Positions 17,261 to 24,785 of a stretch of 42,530 nt of DNA are shown in pieces. A program made the position numbers and the translations under genes. Positions within the stretch are counted from its first letter, which is position 1. Each line of letters begins with the position of its first letter. The stretch is from Nocardioides sp. AX2bis (lineage in GTDB: Bacteria; Actinomycetota; Actinomycetes; Propionibacteriales; Nocardioidaceae): positions 1 to 42,530 of the forward strand of contig NZ_LR733222.1 in NCBI RefSeq assembly GCF_902506435.1, given 5' to 3'. The notes beneath the pieces were generated by a model. The model was not told the DNA's origin. It searched no databases and saw only the letters and a list, made by a program, of their open reading frames with translations.

Positions 17261-17982
17261 TGGGCCCCCGCACGCGCCCGCCGCACCTGGGTGAGCCGCA
17301 CCGCACCGCGATGGCGCCGCGGTTGAACTGGCTGCGCGCCGGCGTGCTCGGCGCCAACGACGGCATCGTCTCGACCGCCGGCCTGGTCGTCGGCGTGGCG
17401 GGTGCGACCTCGTCGCGCGGCGCGATCTTCACCGCCGGGCTGGCCGGCCTCGTCGCCGGGGCCGTGTCGATGGCGCTCGGCGAGTTCATCTCGGTGAGCA
17501 GCCAGCGCGACAGCGAGGACTCGCAGCTGGCGCTGGAGCGCCGCGAGCTGGCCGAGATGCCCGAGGAGGAGCTTGCCGAGCTCGCGGGGATCTATCGCGC
17601 CAAGGGCCTGAGCCCCGCGACGGCGATGACCGTCGCAGCCGAGCTCACCGCCCACGACGCGCTGGCCGCGCACGCCGACGCCGAGCTCCATCTCGACCCC
17701 GACGAGCTCACCAGCCCCTGGCACGCCTCGGCGGCCTCGGCGATCGCCTTCACCATCGGCGCCCTGCTGCCGCTGCTGGCCATCATGCTGCCCCCGGCCG
17801 GTGTGCGGGTACCGGTCACGGTCGTCGCCGTGCTGCTGGCCCTCGCGCTCACCGGCGTGCTCAGCTCCCGGATCGGCGGCAGCCGGGCGCGGGTCGCCGT
17901 GGTGCGGGTCGTCGTGGGTGGCGCTGCGGGCCTGGCGCTGACCTACGCCATCGGCCGCGCGTTCGGCGGCGTCGTCGCGTGA
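17257..17982 (+). CDS. VIT1/CCC1-family Fe2+/Mn2+ transporter
   Basis: 241 residues. The VIT1 segments LRAGVLGANDGIVSTAGLVVGVAGA and AGLVAGAVSMALGEFISVSSQRD are intact, followed by a charged helical region with repeated acidic residues (about 85-140), which binds metal in plant VIT1, then three more membrane segments. Likely exports or compartment-transports Fe2+ or Mn2+. Translationally coupled to DUF2231 by a GTGA overlap; ATG 17260 is an alternative start. The stop is TGA followed by C (17980-17983), relevant to the next gene. Confidence 0.9.
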   Translation: MMGPRTRPPHLGEPHRTAMAPRLNWLRAGVLGANDGIVSTAGLVVGVAGATSSRGAIFTAGLAGLVAGAVSMALGEFISVSSQRDSEDSQLALERRELAEMPEEELAELAGIYRAKGLSPATAMTVAAELTAHDALAAHADAELHLDPDELTSPWHASAASAIAFTIGALLPLLAIMLPPAGVRVPVTVVAVLLALALTGVLSSRIGGSRARVAVVRVVVGGAAGLALTYAIGRAFGGVVA

Positions 17983-18016
17983 CACCCCGCCGCCCGGACC
18001 CACCTCCGCGGTCGAG

Positions 18017-18604
18017 CTGCTGTGGCTCCCCCTCGGCGCGGGGCCGGGATCGGCCCTGGTCCGGCTCAGCGGCCGGGCGTACGAGGCAGCCGCGGCCCGC
18101 CGCTGCCACCGGCCCCGACGCGCCCTGGTCCACACAGCGCTACGGCTGACCGTCGACGGCACCCCGGTGGTCGTCGAGATGACGCCCGACTGGAGCCCGT
18201 CCAGGCCGGGGCGCGAGGTCGTGGTCCGGGGCCCGGTCGGGGTCCCCTGGGGCGGGGTCAGCCGGCTGCTGCGCTACGAGGTCCACCGCTGGCCCGGCGG
18301 GACGGTGGCCGACGCCGTCACGGCCATCGGCGGCGCCCGGTGCCTGAGCGAGGACCGGGCCGTCGCGCTCCGGCTCCTGGCGCTGGTCCCCCGCTTCCCC
18401 GCGCTGACCTGGGGTCGCGACGAGCTGGGGACCGGCGACATGTGGTGCTCGAACTCGTTGACCGCCTGGCTGCTGGCACTCAGCGGGCACGACCTGACAG
18501 CCGTGCGCCCTCCCACCGGCACCCGCGCACCCGGTTGGTCGGCCGGCCTGCAGGTGGCCGGTCCTGGACCACTGGTCCTGCCGGTCGTCGACCGACGGCC
18601 CTGA
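18017..18604 (+). CDS. Conserved hypothetical protein without a normal start codon
   Basis: About 195 residues. I recognise an unnamed actinobacterial family opening with VELLWLPLGAG, ending with GRDELGTGDMWxSNSLxAWLL and RAPGWxAGLxVA. The conserved N-terminus starts at 18011, yet the frame has no ATG, GTG or TTG between the in-frame stop at 17939-17941 and GTG 18167. Starting at 18167 would remove about 50 conserved residues. The options are a CTG start (18017 or 18020), +1 frameshifting from VIT1 at its TGA-C stop, which lies in the frame just before, or a small sequence error. The start given here is a guess; the end at 18604 is firm. Confidence 0.6.
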   Translation: MLWLPLGAGPGSALVRLSGRAYEAAAARRCHRPRRALVHTALRLTVDGTPVVVEMTPDWSPSRPGREVVVRGPVGVPWGGVSRLLRYEVHRWPGGTVADAVTAIGGARCLSEDRAVALRLLALVPRFPALTWGRDELGTGDMWCSNSLTAWLLALSGHDLTAVRPPTGTRAPGWSAGLQVAGPGPLVLPVVDRRP

Positions 18605-18661
18605 CCGGCCCGGTTCCCCACGGCCACGCTCGAGGTCCACCACGACCACCAGGAGCACACG

Positions 18662-19341
18662 ATGACCGCCTCCCCCGTCCACCTCGAGGGCCACCTCGAC
18701 CCGCAGCTCAGCCGCTGGATGTGGTTGGTCAAGTGGCTCCTGGCCCTGCCCCACTACGTCGTGCTGGTGTTCCTCTGGATCGCCTTCACCGTCCTGACCG
18801 CGGTGGCCGGCGTCGCCATCCTCGTCACCGGCCGCTACCCGCGCTCGCTGTTCACCTTCAACGTGGGGGTCCTGCGATGGACCTGGCGCGTCGCGTTCTA
18901 CACCGGCAGCGCCGCCGGGACCGACCGGTACCCGCCGTTCACCCTGCTCGCCACCGACTACCCGGCCAGCCTCGAGGTCGACTACCCCGAGCACCTCTCA
19001 CGCGGCCTCGTCCTGGTGAAGTGGTGGCTCCTCGCGATCCCGCAGTACGTCGTGGTCGGCATCCTCACGAGCGGGGTGCTCTGGGCAGGAGGCTCCGGCA
19101 CGGGCGGCGGACCCCAGACCGGCGGCCTGATCGGCGTGCTCGTCCTGGTCGGCGTGGTGGTCCTGCTCTTCACCGGCACCTACCCCGCGGGATCTTCGAC
19201 CTGGTCGTGGGTCTGGACCGCTGGTGCGCCCGGGTCGTGGCCTACGCCGCGCTGATGACCGACCAGTACCCGCCGTTCCGGCTGGACACCGGTGAGGTCG
19301 AGCCGTCGCCGGTGGTGGGCGCGGGACCGGCCCCCGCCTGA
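18662..19341 (+). pseudogene. DUF4389 membrane protein split by a one-base frameshift
   Basis: The first frame (18662 to about 19185) gives a DUF4389 protein with RWMWLVKWLLALPHYVVLVFLW and RYPRSLFTFNVGVLRWTWRV and two further membrane segments. At TACCCCGCGGGATC (19181-19194) it shifts: the expected TGTYPRGIFDLVVGLDRW continues only in another frame, which runs on through YAALMTDQYPPFRL to a stop at 19339-19341. One C missing from the CCCC run at 19183-19186 explains it. The unshifted frame ends at 19255 with unrelated residues. A sequencing error in a C-run is as likely as true inactivation. Confidence 0.85.
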
Positions 19342-19364
19342 ACCGGACCCACGCGGAGGGTCCT

Positions 19365-19398
19365 GCGGGCCACGACCACCGCGGTGGTCGTGGCCCGC
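19365..19398. terminator. Perfect 34-bp palindrome between converging genes
   Basis: Bases 19365-19381 and 19382-19398 are exact reverse complements with no spacer. It lies between the 3' end of DUF4389 (19341) and the 3' end of the SHOCT gene (19421). A bidirectional terminator of the GC-rich, T-run-free kind common in actinomycetes is the best reading. Confidence 0.75.
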
Positions 19399-19420
19399 CG
19401 TCGCGGTGCACGGGTCGCCC

Positions 19421-19747
19421 TCACGCGTCCAGGAGCGCGCGCGTGGACGAGTACTCCTCGGCGCTGACCTCGCCCCGGGCCAACCGGGCGTCCAGCACCG
19501 TACGGGCGTCGGTCCCGTGCGACGCGGACCCGCTCGACGCACCCGCGCCCAGCCGGCCGGTGGCGTGCAGCACCAGGTGCGTCGCGACCGCGGCGAGCGC
19601 GAGCAGCAGCAGGACGAGCGTCAGCACGCCGAATCCGATCATCCAGCCGCCCCCGTCCATCATCCCGGAGCCGTCGTAGCCCCCGTACCCGCTGAAGCCC
19701 TGACCCTGGTCCATCATGTCGCTCGGGTCCCGGTCGATGTCGCTCAT
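19421..19747 (-). CDS. Small SHOCT-domain membrane protein
   Basis: 108 residues. A Gly/Met-rich N-terminus (MMDQGQGFSGYGGYDGSGMM) precedes one membrane helix (about 35-62) and a C-terminal SHOCT motif, VLDARLARGEVSAEEYSSTRALL (about 83-106). SHOCT is a short oligomerisation motif. The Met/Gly-rich stretch could bind metal, but this is only suggestive. ATG 19747 has GGAGAGGG about 6 bases upstream. DosR-like boxes at 19826-19861 would give a leader of about 40 bases. Confidence 0.8.
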   Translation of the reverse strand: MSDIDRDPSDMMDQGQGFSGYGGYDGSGMMDGGGWMIGFGVLTLVLLLLALAAVATHLVLHATGRLGAGASSGSASHGTDARTVLDARLARGEVSAEEYSSTRALLDA

Positions 19748-19825
19748 GGGCGTCCCTCTCCGTCCGGCCGCGCCCGGTCGGGCACGGCTCGCCTCGAGCC
19801 TGGTCCCGGCCCCGCCCGCTGGTCA

Positions 19826-19861
19826 GGGTCGAAGGTCGTCCGCGTGCGGGTCCTCCGGTGT
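19826..19861. promoter_or_regulatory. DosR-like boxes upstream of the SHOCT gene
   Basis: GGGTCGAAGGTCGT (19826-19839) resembles the site at 14634. GGGTCCTCCGGTGT (19848-19861) lies 22 bp further out and has one good half-site. The proximal centre is 85 bp from the leftward ATG, leaving room for the leader with its ribosome-binding site. Confidence 0.45.
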
Positions 19862-19916
19862 CTCCGGGGCCGGCCGGCTGCGCGTCCCCACCACGGCACT
19901 GCGCAACCGGCAGGAC

Positions 19917-19953
19917 GGGACACAGGTCCCCCCGGTCCGGGGACGAGGACCGT
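19917..19953. promoter_or_regulatory. DosR-like boxes upstream of a universal stress gene
   Basis: GGGACACAGGTCCC (19917-19930) has both half-sites identical to the mycobacterial GGGAC/GTCCC core, the best match in the window. A weaker site GGGACGAGGACCGT (19940-19953) is centred 41.5 bp from the ATG at 19988. The strong site is thus distal and the weak one proximal, an arrangement also known for mycobacterial DosR promoters. Confidence 0.65.
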
Positions 19954-19987
19954 ACCCGCCGGAAGCCGCCCGGGGCACCGTCGGCGT

Positions 19988-20920
19988 ATGTCCTCCTCCC
20001 CCGTCACCGCAGGTTCCGTCGTCATCGCCCACGACAGCAGCGGACACTCCGCCGAGGCCCTGGCCTGGGGTCTCGAGCAGGCCGCGCTGGAGCGCCGTCC
20101 CGTCGCCGTGGTCCGCCTGCTGAACGTGACGGAGGTCCAGTCGGCCGCCTGGATCGCGACCTCCGGCGCCGGGCTGCAGGTGCTGCACGACCTGCGCGAG
20201 CAGGCGGTGACCGACATGGAGGCCCTCGTCGCGATCGCTCGAGAGCATCATCCCGGGCTCGAGGTCGACGGGCACGTGATCGAGCGGGAGACCCGGCAGG
20301 GTCTCGTCGAGCTCTCCGCGTCCGCCCACCTGGTGGTGCTCGGCTCCCACGGCCGGGGACCGGTCGGCAGCCTCCTGCTGGGCTCGGTCGCGGCCGCCGT
20401 CACCCGCCGTGCCGACTGCCCCGTGGTCGTCGTGCGGCCCCCGTCGGACAGCCGCCTCGCCGCGTCGGAGGGCGCCGGGGTCCTCGTCGGCGTCGACGGC
20501 ACCGCCGAGTCGCTGCCGGTGGTCGAGCAGGCCTTCGCCCAGGCCTCGCTGCGCGGACTGCCGCTGACCGCGGTGCACTGCATCCAGGACCTGGTCGCCG
20601 CCTACGCCGGGAGCTCCTGGGTCCCGGAGGTGGAGGAGGTCCAGGAGGCCGAGCGCGGCCGTCAGGCGCTGCTCGACCACCTGGCCGGCGTGGCCGAGAA
20701 GCACCCCGACGTCCCTCTCACCGTCCGGGTCGAGCACGGCCTGGTCGCCCAGGTCGTCGGCAACCGCTCCCGCCCCTGGGACCTCGTCGTCGTCGGGCGT
20801 CGGCGTCACGGTGCCTGGCACCGCCTGCTCGTGGCCTCGACCACGACCGCTGTCCTCGAGAACGCCCGGTGCCCGGTCCTCGTGGTGCCCGAGGCGAGCG
20901 TTCCGGGCGAGCGTGGGTGA
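19988..20920 (+). CDS. Tandem-domain universal stress protein (UspA family)
   Basis: 310 residues, two UspA domains (about 5-150 and 160-305). ATP signature intact in the first (GSHGRGPVGSLLLGSVA, about 118-134); the second has GRRRHGAWHRLLVASTT, missing the final Gly. Cytoplasmic. It differs from the 157/14705 pair and is closer to the truncated copy at 22723 (AGSVVIAHDSSGHSAEALAWGLEQAA against PGSVVVAYEASEHSTRAVEWGLAQAA). No ribosome-binding site is visible before ATG 19988, in line with a leaderless transcript. Overlaps the ABC ATPase by eight bases. Confidence 0.93.
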   Translation: MSSSPVTAGSVVIAHDSSGHSAEALAWGLEQAALERRPVAVVRLLNVTEVQSAAWIATSGAGLQVLHDLREQAVTDMEALVAIAREHHPGLEVDGHVIERETRQGLVELSASAHLVVLGSHGRGPVGSLLLGSVAAAVTRRADCPVVVVRPPSDSRLAASEGAGVLVGVDGTAESLPVVEQAFAQASLRGLPLTAVHCIQDLVAAYAGSSWVPEVEEVQEAERGRQALLDHLAGVAEKHPDVPLTVRVEHGLVAQVVGNRSRPWDLVVVGRRRHGAWHRLLVASTTTAVLENARCPVLVVPEASVPGERG

Positions 20921-21854
20921 GCACGACCGCGGCGCCCCGCGCGTCACGCGCGCACCGTGCGGTCCCGCGCTGGAGACCCGGTCGCTGACCCGCCGGTTCG
21001 GTCGACGGGTCGTCCTCGACGGCATCGACCTCACCGTCGCCCGCGGCAGCGTGGTCGGCTACCTCGGCCCGAACGGCGCCGGGAAGACCACCACCATGCG
21101 GATCGCCCTGGGCCTGCTCCGGCCCTCCAGCGGTGAGGTTCGCCTCCTCGGCGGCGGCCGGCCCTCGCAGGGTGCCACCCGGGCCCGCGTCGGCTACCTG
21201 CCCGGCGACTTCGTCGCCTACCCGTCGATGACGGCGACCGACTACCTCTCCTACCTGGCCCGCCTGCGCCCACCGTTCGACGCGCGGACGACCACCACGC
21301 TGTGCGAACGGCTCCGCCTGGACCCCGACCGACGGATCGGCACCCTCTCCCACGGGAACCGGCAGAAGGTCGGCATCGTCCAGGCGATGATGCACGCACC
21401 GGACCTGCTCGTCCTGGACGAGCCGACCGCCGGTCTGGACCCCCTGGTCCAGCACGAGTTCCTCGCCCTGCTCCGCGAGGCCCGCGACCGTGGCGCCGGG
21501 GTGCTGCTGTCCTCCCACGTGATGTCGGAGGTGGAGGCGGTCGCCGACACCGTCGCGATCATCCGCGACGGCCGGCTGGTCGCCGTCGACGACGTCGCCC
21601 GGCTGCTCGCCACCGCCGGCCGCCGCCTCGAGCTGACCTTCACCGACGCGGTGCCGCTGGACGCGCTGCGCACCGCTCAGGGGGTGCGCCACGTCGACGT
21701 CACGGGACGCACCGCCTCCGTCGAGGTGACGGGGTCGACCGCCGACCTGCTCCGGCGCGCCGCCCCGCACGGGATCGAGCGGCTACGCACCCACGAACCC
21801 GACCTGGCCGAGGTCTTCGCCTCGTTCTACCCCCCGACCGGGGAGTGCAGGTGA
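20913..21854 (+). CDS. ABC transporter ATP-binding protein
   Basis: 313 residues. Walker A GPNGAGKTTT (about 50), signature LSHGNRQKVG, Walker B LLVLDEPTAGLDP and the H-loop SSHVMSE are intact. Closest to the multidrug/antibiotic type (CcmA/DrrA). GTG 20913 overlaps the stress-protein stop by eight bases, so the pair is translationally coupled. The permease follows with a four-base overlap. Cargo unknown. Confidence 0.9.
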   Translation: MGEHDRGAPRVTRAPCGPALETRSLTRRFGRRVVLDGIDLTVARGSVVGYLGPNGAGKTTTMRIALGLLRPSSGEVRLLGGGRPSQGATRARVGYLPGDFVAYPSMTATDYLSYLARLRPPFDARTTTTLCERLRLDPDRRIGTLSHGNRQKVGIVQAMMHAPDLLVLDEPTAGLDPLVQHEFLALLREARDRGAGVLLSSHVMSEVEAVADTVAIIRDGRLVAVDDVARLLATAGRRLELTFTDAVPLDALRTAQGVRHVDVTGRTASVEVTGSTADLLRRAAPHGIERLRTHEPDLAEVFASFYPPTGECR

Positions 21855-22651
21855 CCAGCGGCTGGGCGGCCGTGCTCGCCCGGAGCCTCACGGACCTGCG
21901 CCGCCCGGTCGCGGCGTGGGCCACCGGCGTGTCCGCGATCGTGCTGCTGGAGTCCGCCCTGTGGCCCACCGTCCGCGACATGCCACGCCTCGACGACCTG
22001 CTCGCCGGCTACCCGGAGGCGTTGACCGAGGCGTTCGGGCTGGACGCGATGAGCACCGGACCCGGGTTCCTCGAGGCCGAGCTGTTCTCCCTGGTGCTGC
22101 CCGGGCTCTTCATCGCCTTCGCCGTCACCTGGGGAACGCGCACCTTCGCAGGCGAGGAGGAGTCCGGCGCACTCGGACCCGTGCTGGCCTCCCCGCTCTC
22201 GCGCGCCGCCGTCTGCACGGCCAAGGCGGCGGCGCTGCTCCTCGCGCTGGCGACCCTCGGGCTCGTCGTCGCCGTGGTCACCACGGTGACGTCGGGCATC
22301 TTCGGCACCGGGGTGGGACCGGCCCGGGCCGCCGTCGGCGCGCTGGCCCTGGTCCTGCTGGGTGGCGAGCTCGGACTCCTGGCCCTCGCCGTGGGCGCCG
22401 CCTCCGGCCGCCGCGCCGTGGCCCTGGCCACCGCCACCGTCGTGGCGGTCGGGAGCTACGTCCTGTACGTCGCCGCCCTCGTGGTCGACGCTCTCGCGGA
22501 CGTGGCCGCCTGGACGCCGTACGACCAGGCGCTGCGCGCCGGTCCGCTGACGCCCCGGGTGCCCGGCAGCTTCGCCTGGCTCGTCCTGGTCGGCGGCCTC
22601 GTCCTGCTCGCGGCCCTGCCGGCGCTCCGCCGACGGGACCTCCGGGCCTGA
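21851..22651 (+). CDS. ABC transporter permease
   Basis: 266 residues with about six membrane segments. An extended loop between the first two (VRDMPRLDDLLAGYPEALTEAFG) and the TFAGEEESGALGPVLASPLSR motif are typical of ABC-2 permeases. GTG 21851 overlaps the ATPase stop (GTGA). Together with 20913-21854 it forms one two-component exporter in the same transcript as the stress protein at 19988. No substrate-binding protein is present, so export is more likely than uptake. Confidence 0.88.
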   Translation: MTSGWAAVLARSLTDLRRPVAAWATGVSAIVLLESALWPTVRDMPRLDDLLAGYPEALTEAFGLDAMSTGPGFLEAELFSLVLPGLFIAFAVTWGTRTFAGEEESGALGPVLASPLSRAAVCTAKAAALLLALATLGLVVAVVTTVTSGIFGTGVGPARAAVGALALVLLGGELGLLALAVGAASGRRAVALATATVVAVGSYVLYVAALVVDALADVAAWTPYDQALRAGPLTPRVPGSFAWLVLVGGLVLLAALPALRRRDLRA

Positions 22652-22652
22652 G

Positions 22653-22687
22653 AGGCCGCAAGTCCCTCGCGGGGGGACCACCGGTCC
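22653..22687. promoter_or_regulatory. Tandem DosR-like boxes upstream of a truncated stress gene
   Basis: AGGCCGCAAGTCCC (22653-22666) and GGGACCACCGGTCC (22674-22687) begin 21 bp apart. The second is centred 42.5 bp from the ATG at 22723. The promoter is well preserved although the gene it served is truncated. Confidence 0.6.
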
Positions 22688-22722
22688 TGGCCGCGCCGGC
22701 CCGCGCGGCGCAGGCTGGTGGC

Positions 22723-23041
22723 ATGACAGCAACCGTCGCCCCCGGGTCCGTCGTCGTGGCCTACGAGGCCAGCGAGCACTCGACCCGGGCCGTCGAGTGG
22801 GGTCTCGCCCAGGCCGCCCGGGAGAACCGCGCGGTGGACGTCGTCCACGTCCTCGACCTGGGGAAGCTGCCGGCCGAGGCCTGGCTGGGCATCTCCGGTG
22901 ACGAGCTCCCCCTCCCCGCTGCTGGTCCTCTACGGCGTGGTGGGGATGGCGCTCGTGGTGCTGCCGCTGTTGACGTCGGCGCGTCGCCACCTCACGACCG
23001 GCCCGGACGAGGGGCAGGGCCGGCGACAGGGCCGCTCTTGA
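22723..23041 (+). pseudogene. Universal stress protein remnant joined to a membrane-protein tail
   Basis: From ATG 22723 about 62 residues are a normal UspA N-terminus (PGSVVVAYEASEHSTRAVEWGLAQAA ... AWLGISGDEL). After about 22908 UspA similarity stops: no ATP motif and no second domain follow. In the next frame the DNA from about 22915 reads PLLVLYGVVGMALVVLPLLT, a membrane helix, then a charged tail ending at TGA 23039-23041. This looks like the 3' end of a different membrane-protein gene. A deletion fusing the two is the simplest history. The UspA frame itself stays open to 23061. Confidence 0.75.
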
Positions 23042-23051
23042 CCCCGATGTG

Positions 23052-23090
23052 TCACGCGTGATGGATTGACCCCCGGATGTAACGCACATC
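23052..23090. promoter_or_regulatory. Probable OhrR/MarR operators and promoter
   Basis: TCACGCGTGA (23052-23061) is a perfect palindrome, and GATGT-aacgc-ACATC (23076-23090) is a perfect inverted repeat. A possible -35 TTGACC lies at 23066-23071, so the second repeat would fall in the promoter core. The gene starts at 23107. Autoregulation by the MarR protein is expected for the family; the half-site differs from the AT-rich OhrR box of Bacillus. Confidence 0.55.
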
Positions 23091-23106
23091 ACACACGGGG
23101 GCGAGC

Positions 23107-23604
23107 ATGGGGCAGGCCGGCGCGATGGACCTCCGCCTCGACGACCAGCTCTGCTTCGCCCTGTACGCCGCGACCCACGCGATCACGCGCCGCTACGGGC
23201 CCCTGCTCGAGGCGATCGACCTCACCTACCCGCAGTACCTGGTGATGCTCACGCTGTGGCAGGACGGGCCCTCCACGGTCGGTGGGATAGCGCGCCGCCT
23301 CGAGCTCGACTCCCACGCGGTGACGCCGCTGGCCGAGCGCCTGGAGACCGCGGGCCTGGTCCACCGGCGCCGCGGCACCGACCGCCGCGAGGTGGTGGTC
23401 GAGCTGACCGAGCAGGGTCGCGACCTCGAGGCGGCGGCCGCACGCGTCCAGGCCGAGGTCGCCTGCGCGACCGGGCTGGCCCGCGACGACCTGGCCGACC
23501 TGCGCGAGCGCCTCCGCGCGCTGTCCGGCGAGCTCAGCACCCCCAGACGTCCGTCCCGCACCCCGCGGGAGACCCGTAGGACAACCGAAGGGAACGTGCC
23601 ATGA
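23107..23604 (+). CDS. OhrR-type MarR family peroxide-sensing repressor
   Basis: 165 residues, winged helix. DQLCFALYAATHAITRRYGPLL followed by TYPQYLVMLTLWQ is the OhrR signature: Cys16 matches the reactive Cys oxidised by organic peroxides, and the Tyr residues that hold its sulfenate in reduced OhrR are kept. DNA-recognition helix about 65-80 (LELDSHAVTPLAERLE), wing GTDRREVVVELT. ATG 23107 has GGGGG 5 bases upstream; ATG 23125 is possible. It overlaps the hemoglobin start by four bases (ATGA), so its target appears to be a hemoglobin rather than the usual ohr peroxidase, which is not in the window. Confidence 0.9.
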   Translation: MGQAGAMDLRLDDQLCFALYAATHAITRRYGPLLEAIDLTYPQYLVMLTLWQDGPSTVGGIARRLELDSHAVTPLAERLETAGLVHRRRGTDRREVVVELTEQGRDLEAAAARVQAEVACATGLARDDLADLRERLRALSGELSTPRRPSRTPRETRRTTEGNVP

Positions 23605-24056
23605 CCCAGATCATCGAGCCCGACGCCGAGGTCGGCGACCTCGCCGAGGCGGCCGACCTGGTCCCCGACGACGCCTCGCTCTACGAGCGTCTCGGCGGGG
23701 CGTACGCCATCGCCGGAGCGGTCGACGTGCTGGTCGACCGGTTGTTCGCGAACGCCCTGGTCAACGCCAATCCCGGCGTGCACGCCCACCACGGTGACGC
23801 CGCCAACGGGCCGGGGTACAAGTTCCTCGTGACCGCCTGGTCGATCGAGGCCGCCGGTGGGCCGACCTGCTACCCCGGCCGTGACATGGTCGCCGCCCAC
23901 GACGGCCTCGCCATCGACGCGGCCGGCTTCGACGCGGTGGCGATGGAGATCTCCGCGACGCTGATGTTCCTGGGCGTCCCGCAGCGGGAGCGGGACGAGT
24001 TCAACGCCATCATCGAGGGCTACCGCCCCCAGGTGGTCCAGTCGCCGACCTCATGA
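23601..24056 (+). CDS. Group 1 truncated hemoglobin (Bac_globin)
   Basis: 151 residues; about 20 residues precede the globin core. The 2/2 globin signature SLYERLGGAYAIAGAVDVL is present, and the proximal His is His100 in YPGRDMVAAHDGLAI. The B10 Tyr that stabilises bound O2 in Mtb trHbN aligns with Val45, so ligand chemistry should differ from the classical NO dioxygenase. Co-translated with the OhrR-like regulator, which suggests a role in peroxide or NO stress. The stop overlaps the converging lipoprotein gene by six bases. An AAGGGAACGTGCC leader precedes the ATG. Confidence 0.9.
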   Translation: MTQIIEPDAEVGDLAEAADLVPDDASLYERLGGAYAIAGAVDVLVDRLFANALVNANPGVHAHHGDAANGPGYKFLVTAWSIEAAGGPTCYPGRDMVAAHDGLAIDAAGFDAVAMEISATLMFLGVPQRERDEFNAIIEGYRPQVVQSPTS

Positions 24057-24773
24057 CCCGGAGGGGTCGAACCCGGCCGGGGGCGGCGCCCCGTTGCCCT
24101 GGCCGTACCAGTCGAGCATCACCGCGTCGCTGACCGCGCCGCCCGCGTCGGCGTACGCCTGCGAGGTGCGGAACCCGACGGCCGGGTCGGCGACCAGCGC
24201 GAGCATCGCGTCCGCGAGGGGCTCCAGGTCGGAGCCGGCGAGACTCTCGGGCACCTCCTGCCCCTGGTACCGAGCCACCACGGCACCCCCGTCACGCTTG
24301 GCCATCGCGAAGATCACCCCGGGGTCCGACTCGACGGCCGCCTGCTCCCAGGTCAGGACCCGTTCGTCGCCGTCGTCCGTCGTGTCCTGGACGCACGGCT
24401 CCGGCTCGTCACCGGGCTCGCACCCGGACCGGCTGTACCTGCTGGGGCCGCCGATGACCAGCAGCTGGAGGTGGCTGTTGTCCCCGACCTCCTCGTCGAA
24501 GGCGACCTCGACCGCCAGGGTTCCGCGCGGCGGCTTCTCGGAGCCGTAGAAGTCACCGGCGTACAACGGGGCCGCGATGGCGGCGGGGCGACCGAGGTGC
24601 TCCTCGACCGCCGCGACCAGCGACCGCGGCGTCGCCTCGACGGCGTCCGGCTCCCCCGCCGACCCGTCGGGTTGGCCCGCACCGCACCCGGCAAGGCCCG
24701 TCGCCAGGACGGCGACGAGGGTCGCTGCGGCGAGCCCGTGGGCAGTACGTCGCCCCGCGCCGTTGGGTGTCAT
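24051..24773 (-). CDS. Putative lipoprotein of unknown function
   Basis: 240 residues. Signal peptide with lipobox LAGC (Cys near 30) after AAATLVAVLATG, so it should be lipidated and anchored outside the membrane. The mature part is acidic, with a CEPGDEPEPC pair that could form a disulfide, and has no motif I recognise. Twelve bases separate it from the upstream phosphatidylcholine synthase gene, so one transcript is likely. The 3' end overlaps the hemoglobin stop. Confidence 0.8.
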   Translation of the reverse strand: MTPNGAGRRTAHGLAAATLVAVLATGLAGCGAGQPDGSAGEPDAVEATPRSLVAAVEEHLGRPAAIAAPLYAGDFYGSEKPPRGTLAVEVAFDEEVGDNSHLQLLVIGGPSRYSRSGCEPGDEPEPCVQDTTDDGDERVLTWEQAAVESDPGVIFAMAKRDGGAVVARYQGQEVPESLAGSDLEPLADAMLALVADPAVGFRTSQAYADAGGAVSDAVMLDWYGQGNGAPPPAGFDPSGS

Positions 24774-24785
24774 GACGTGGGCGCC

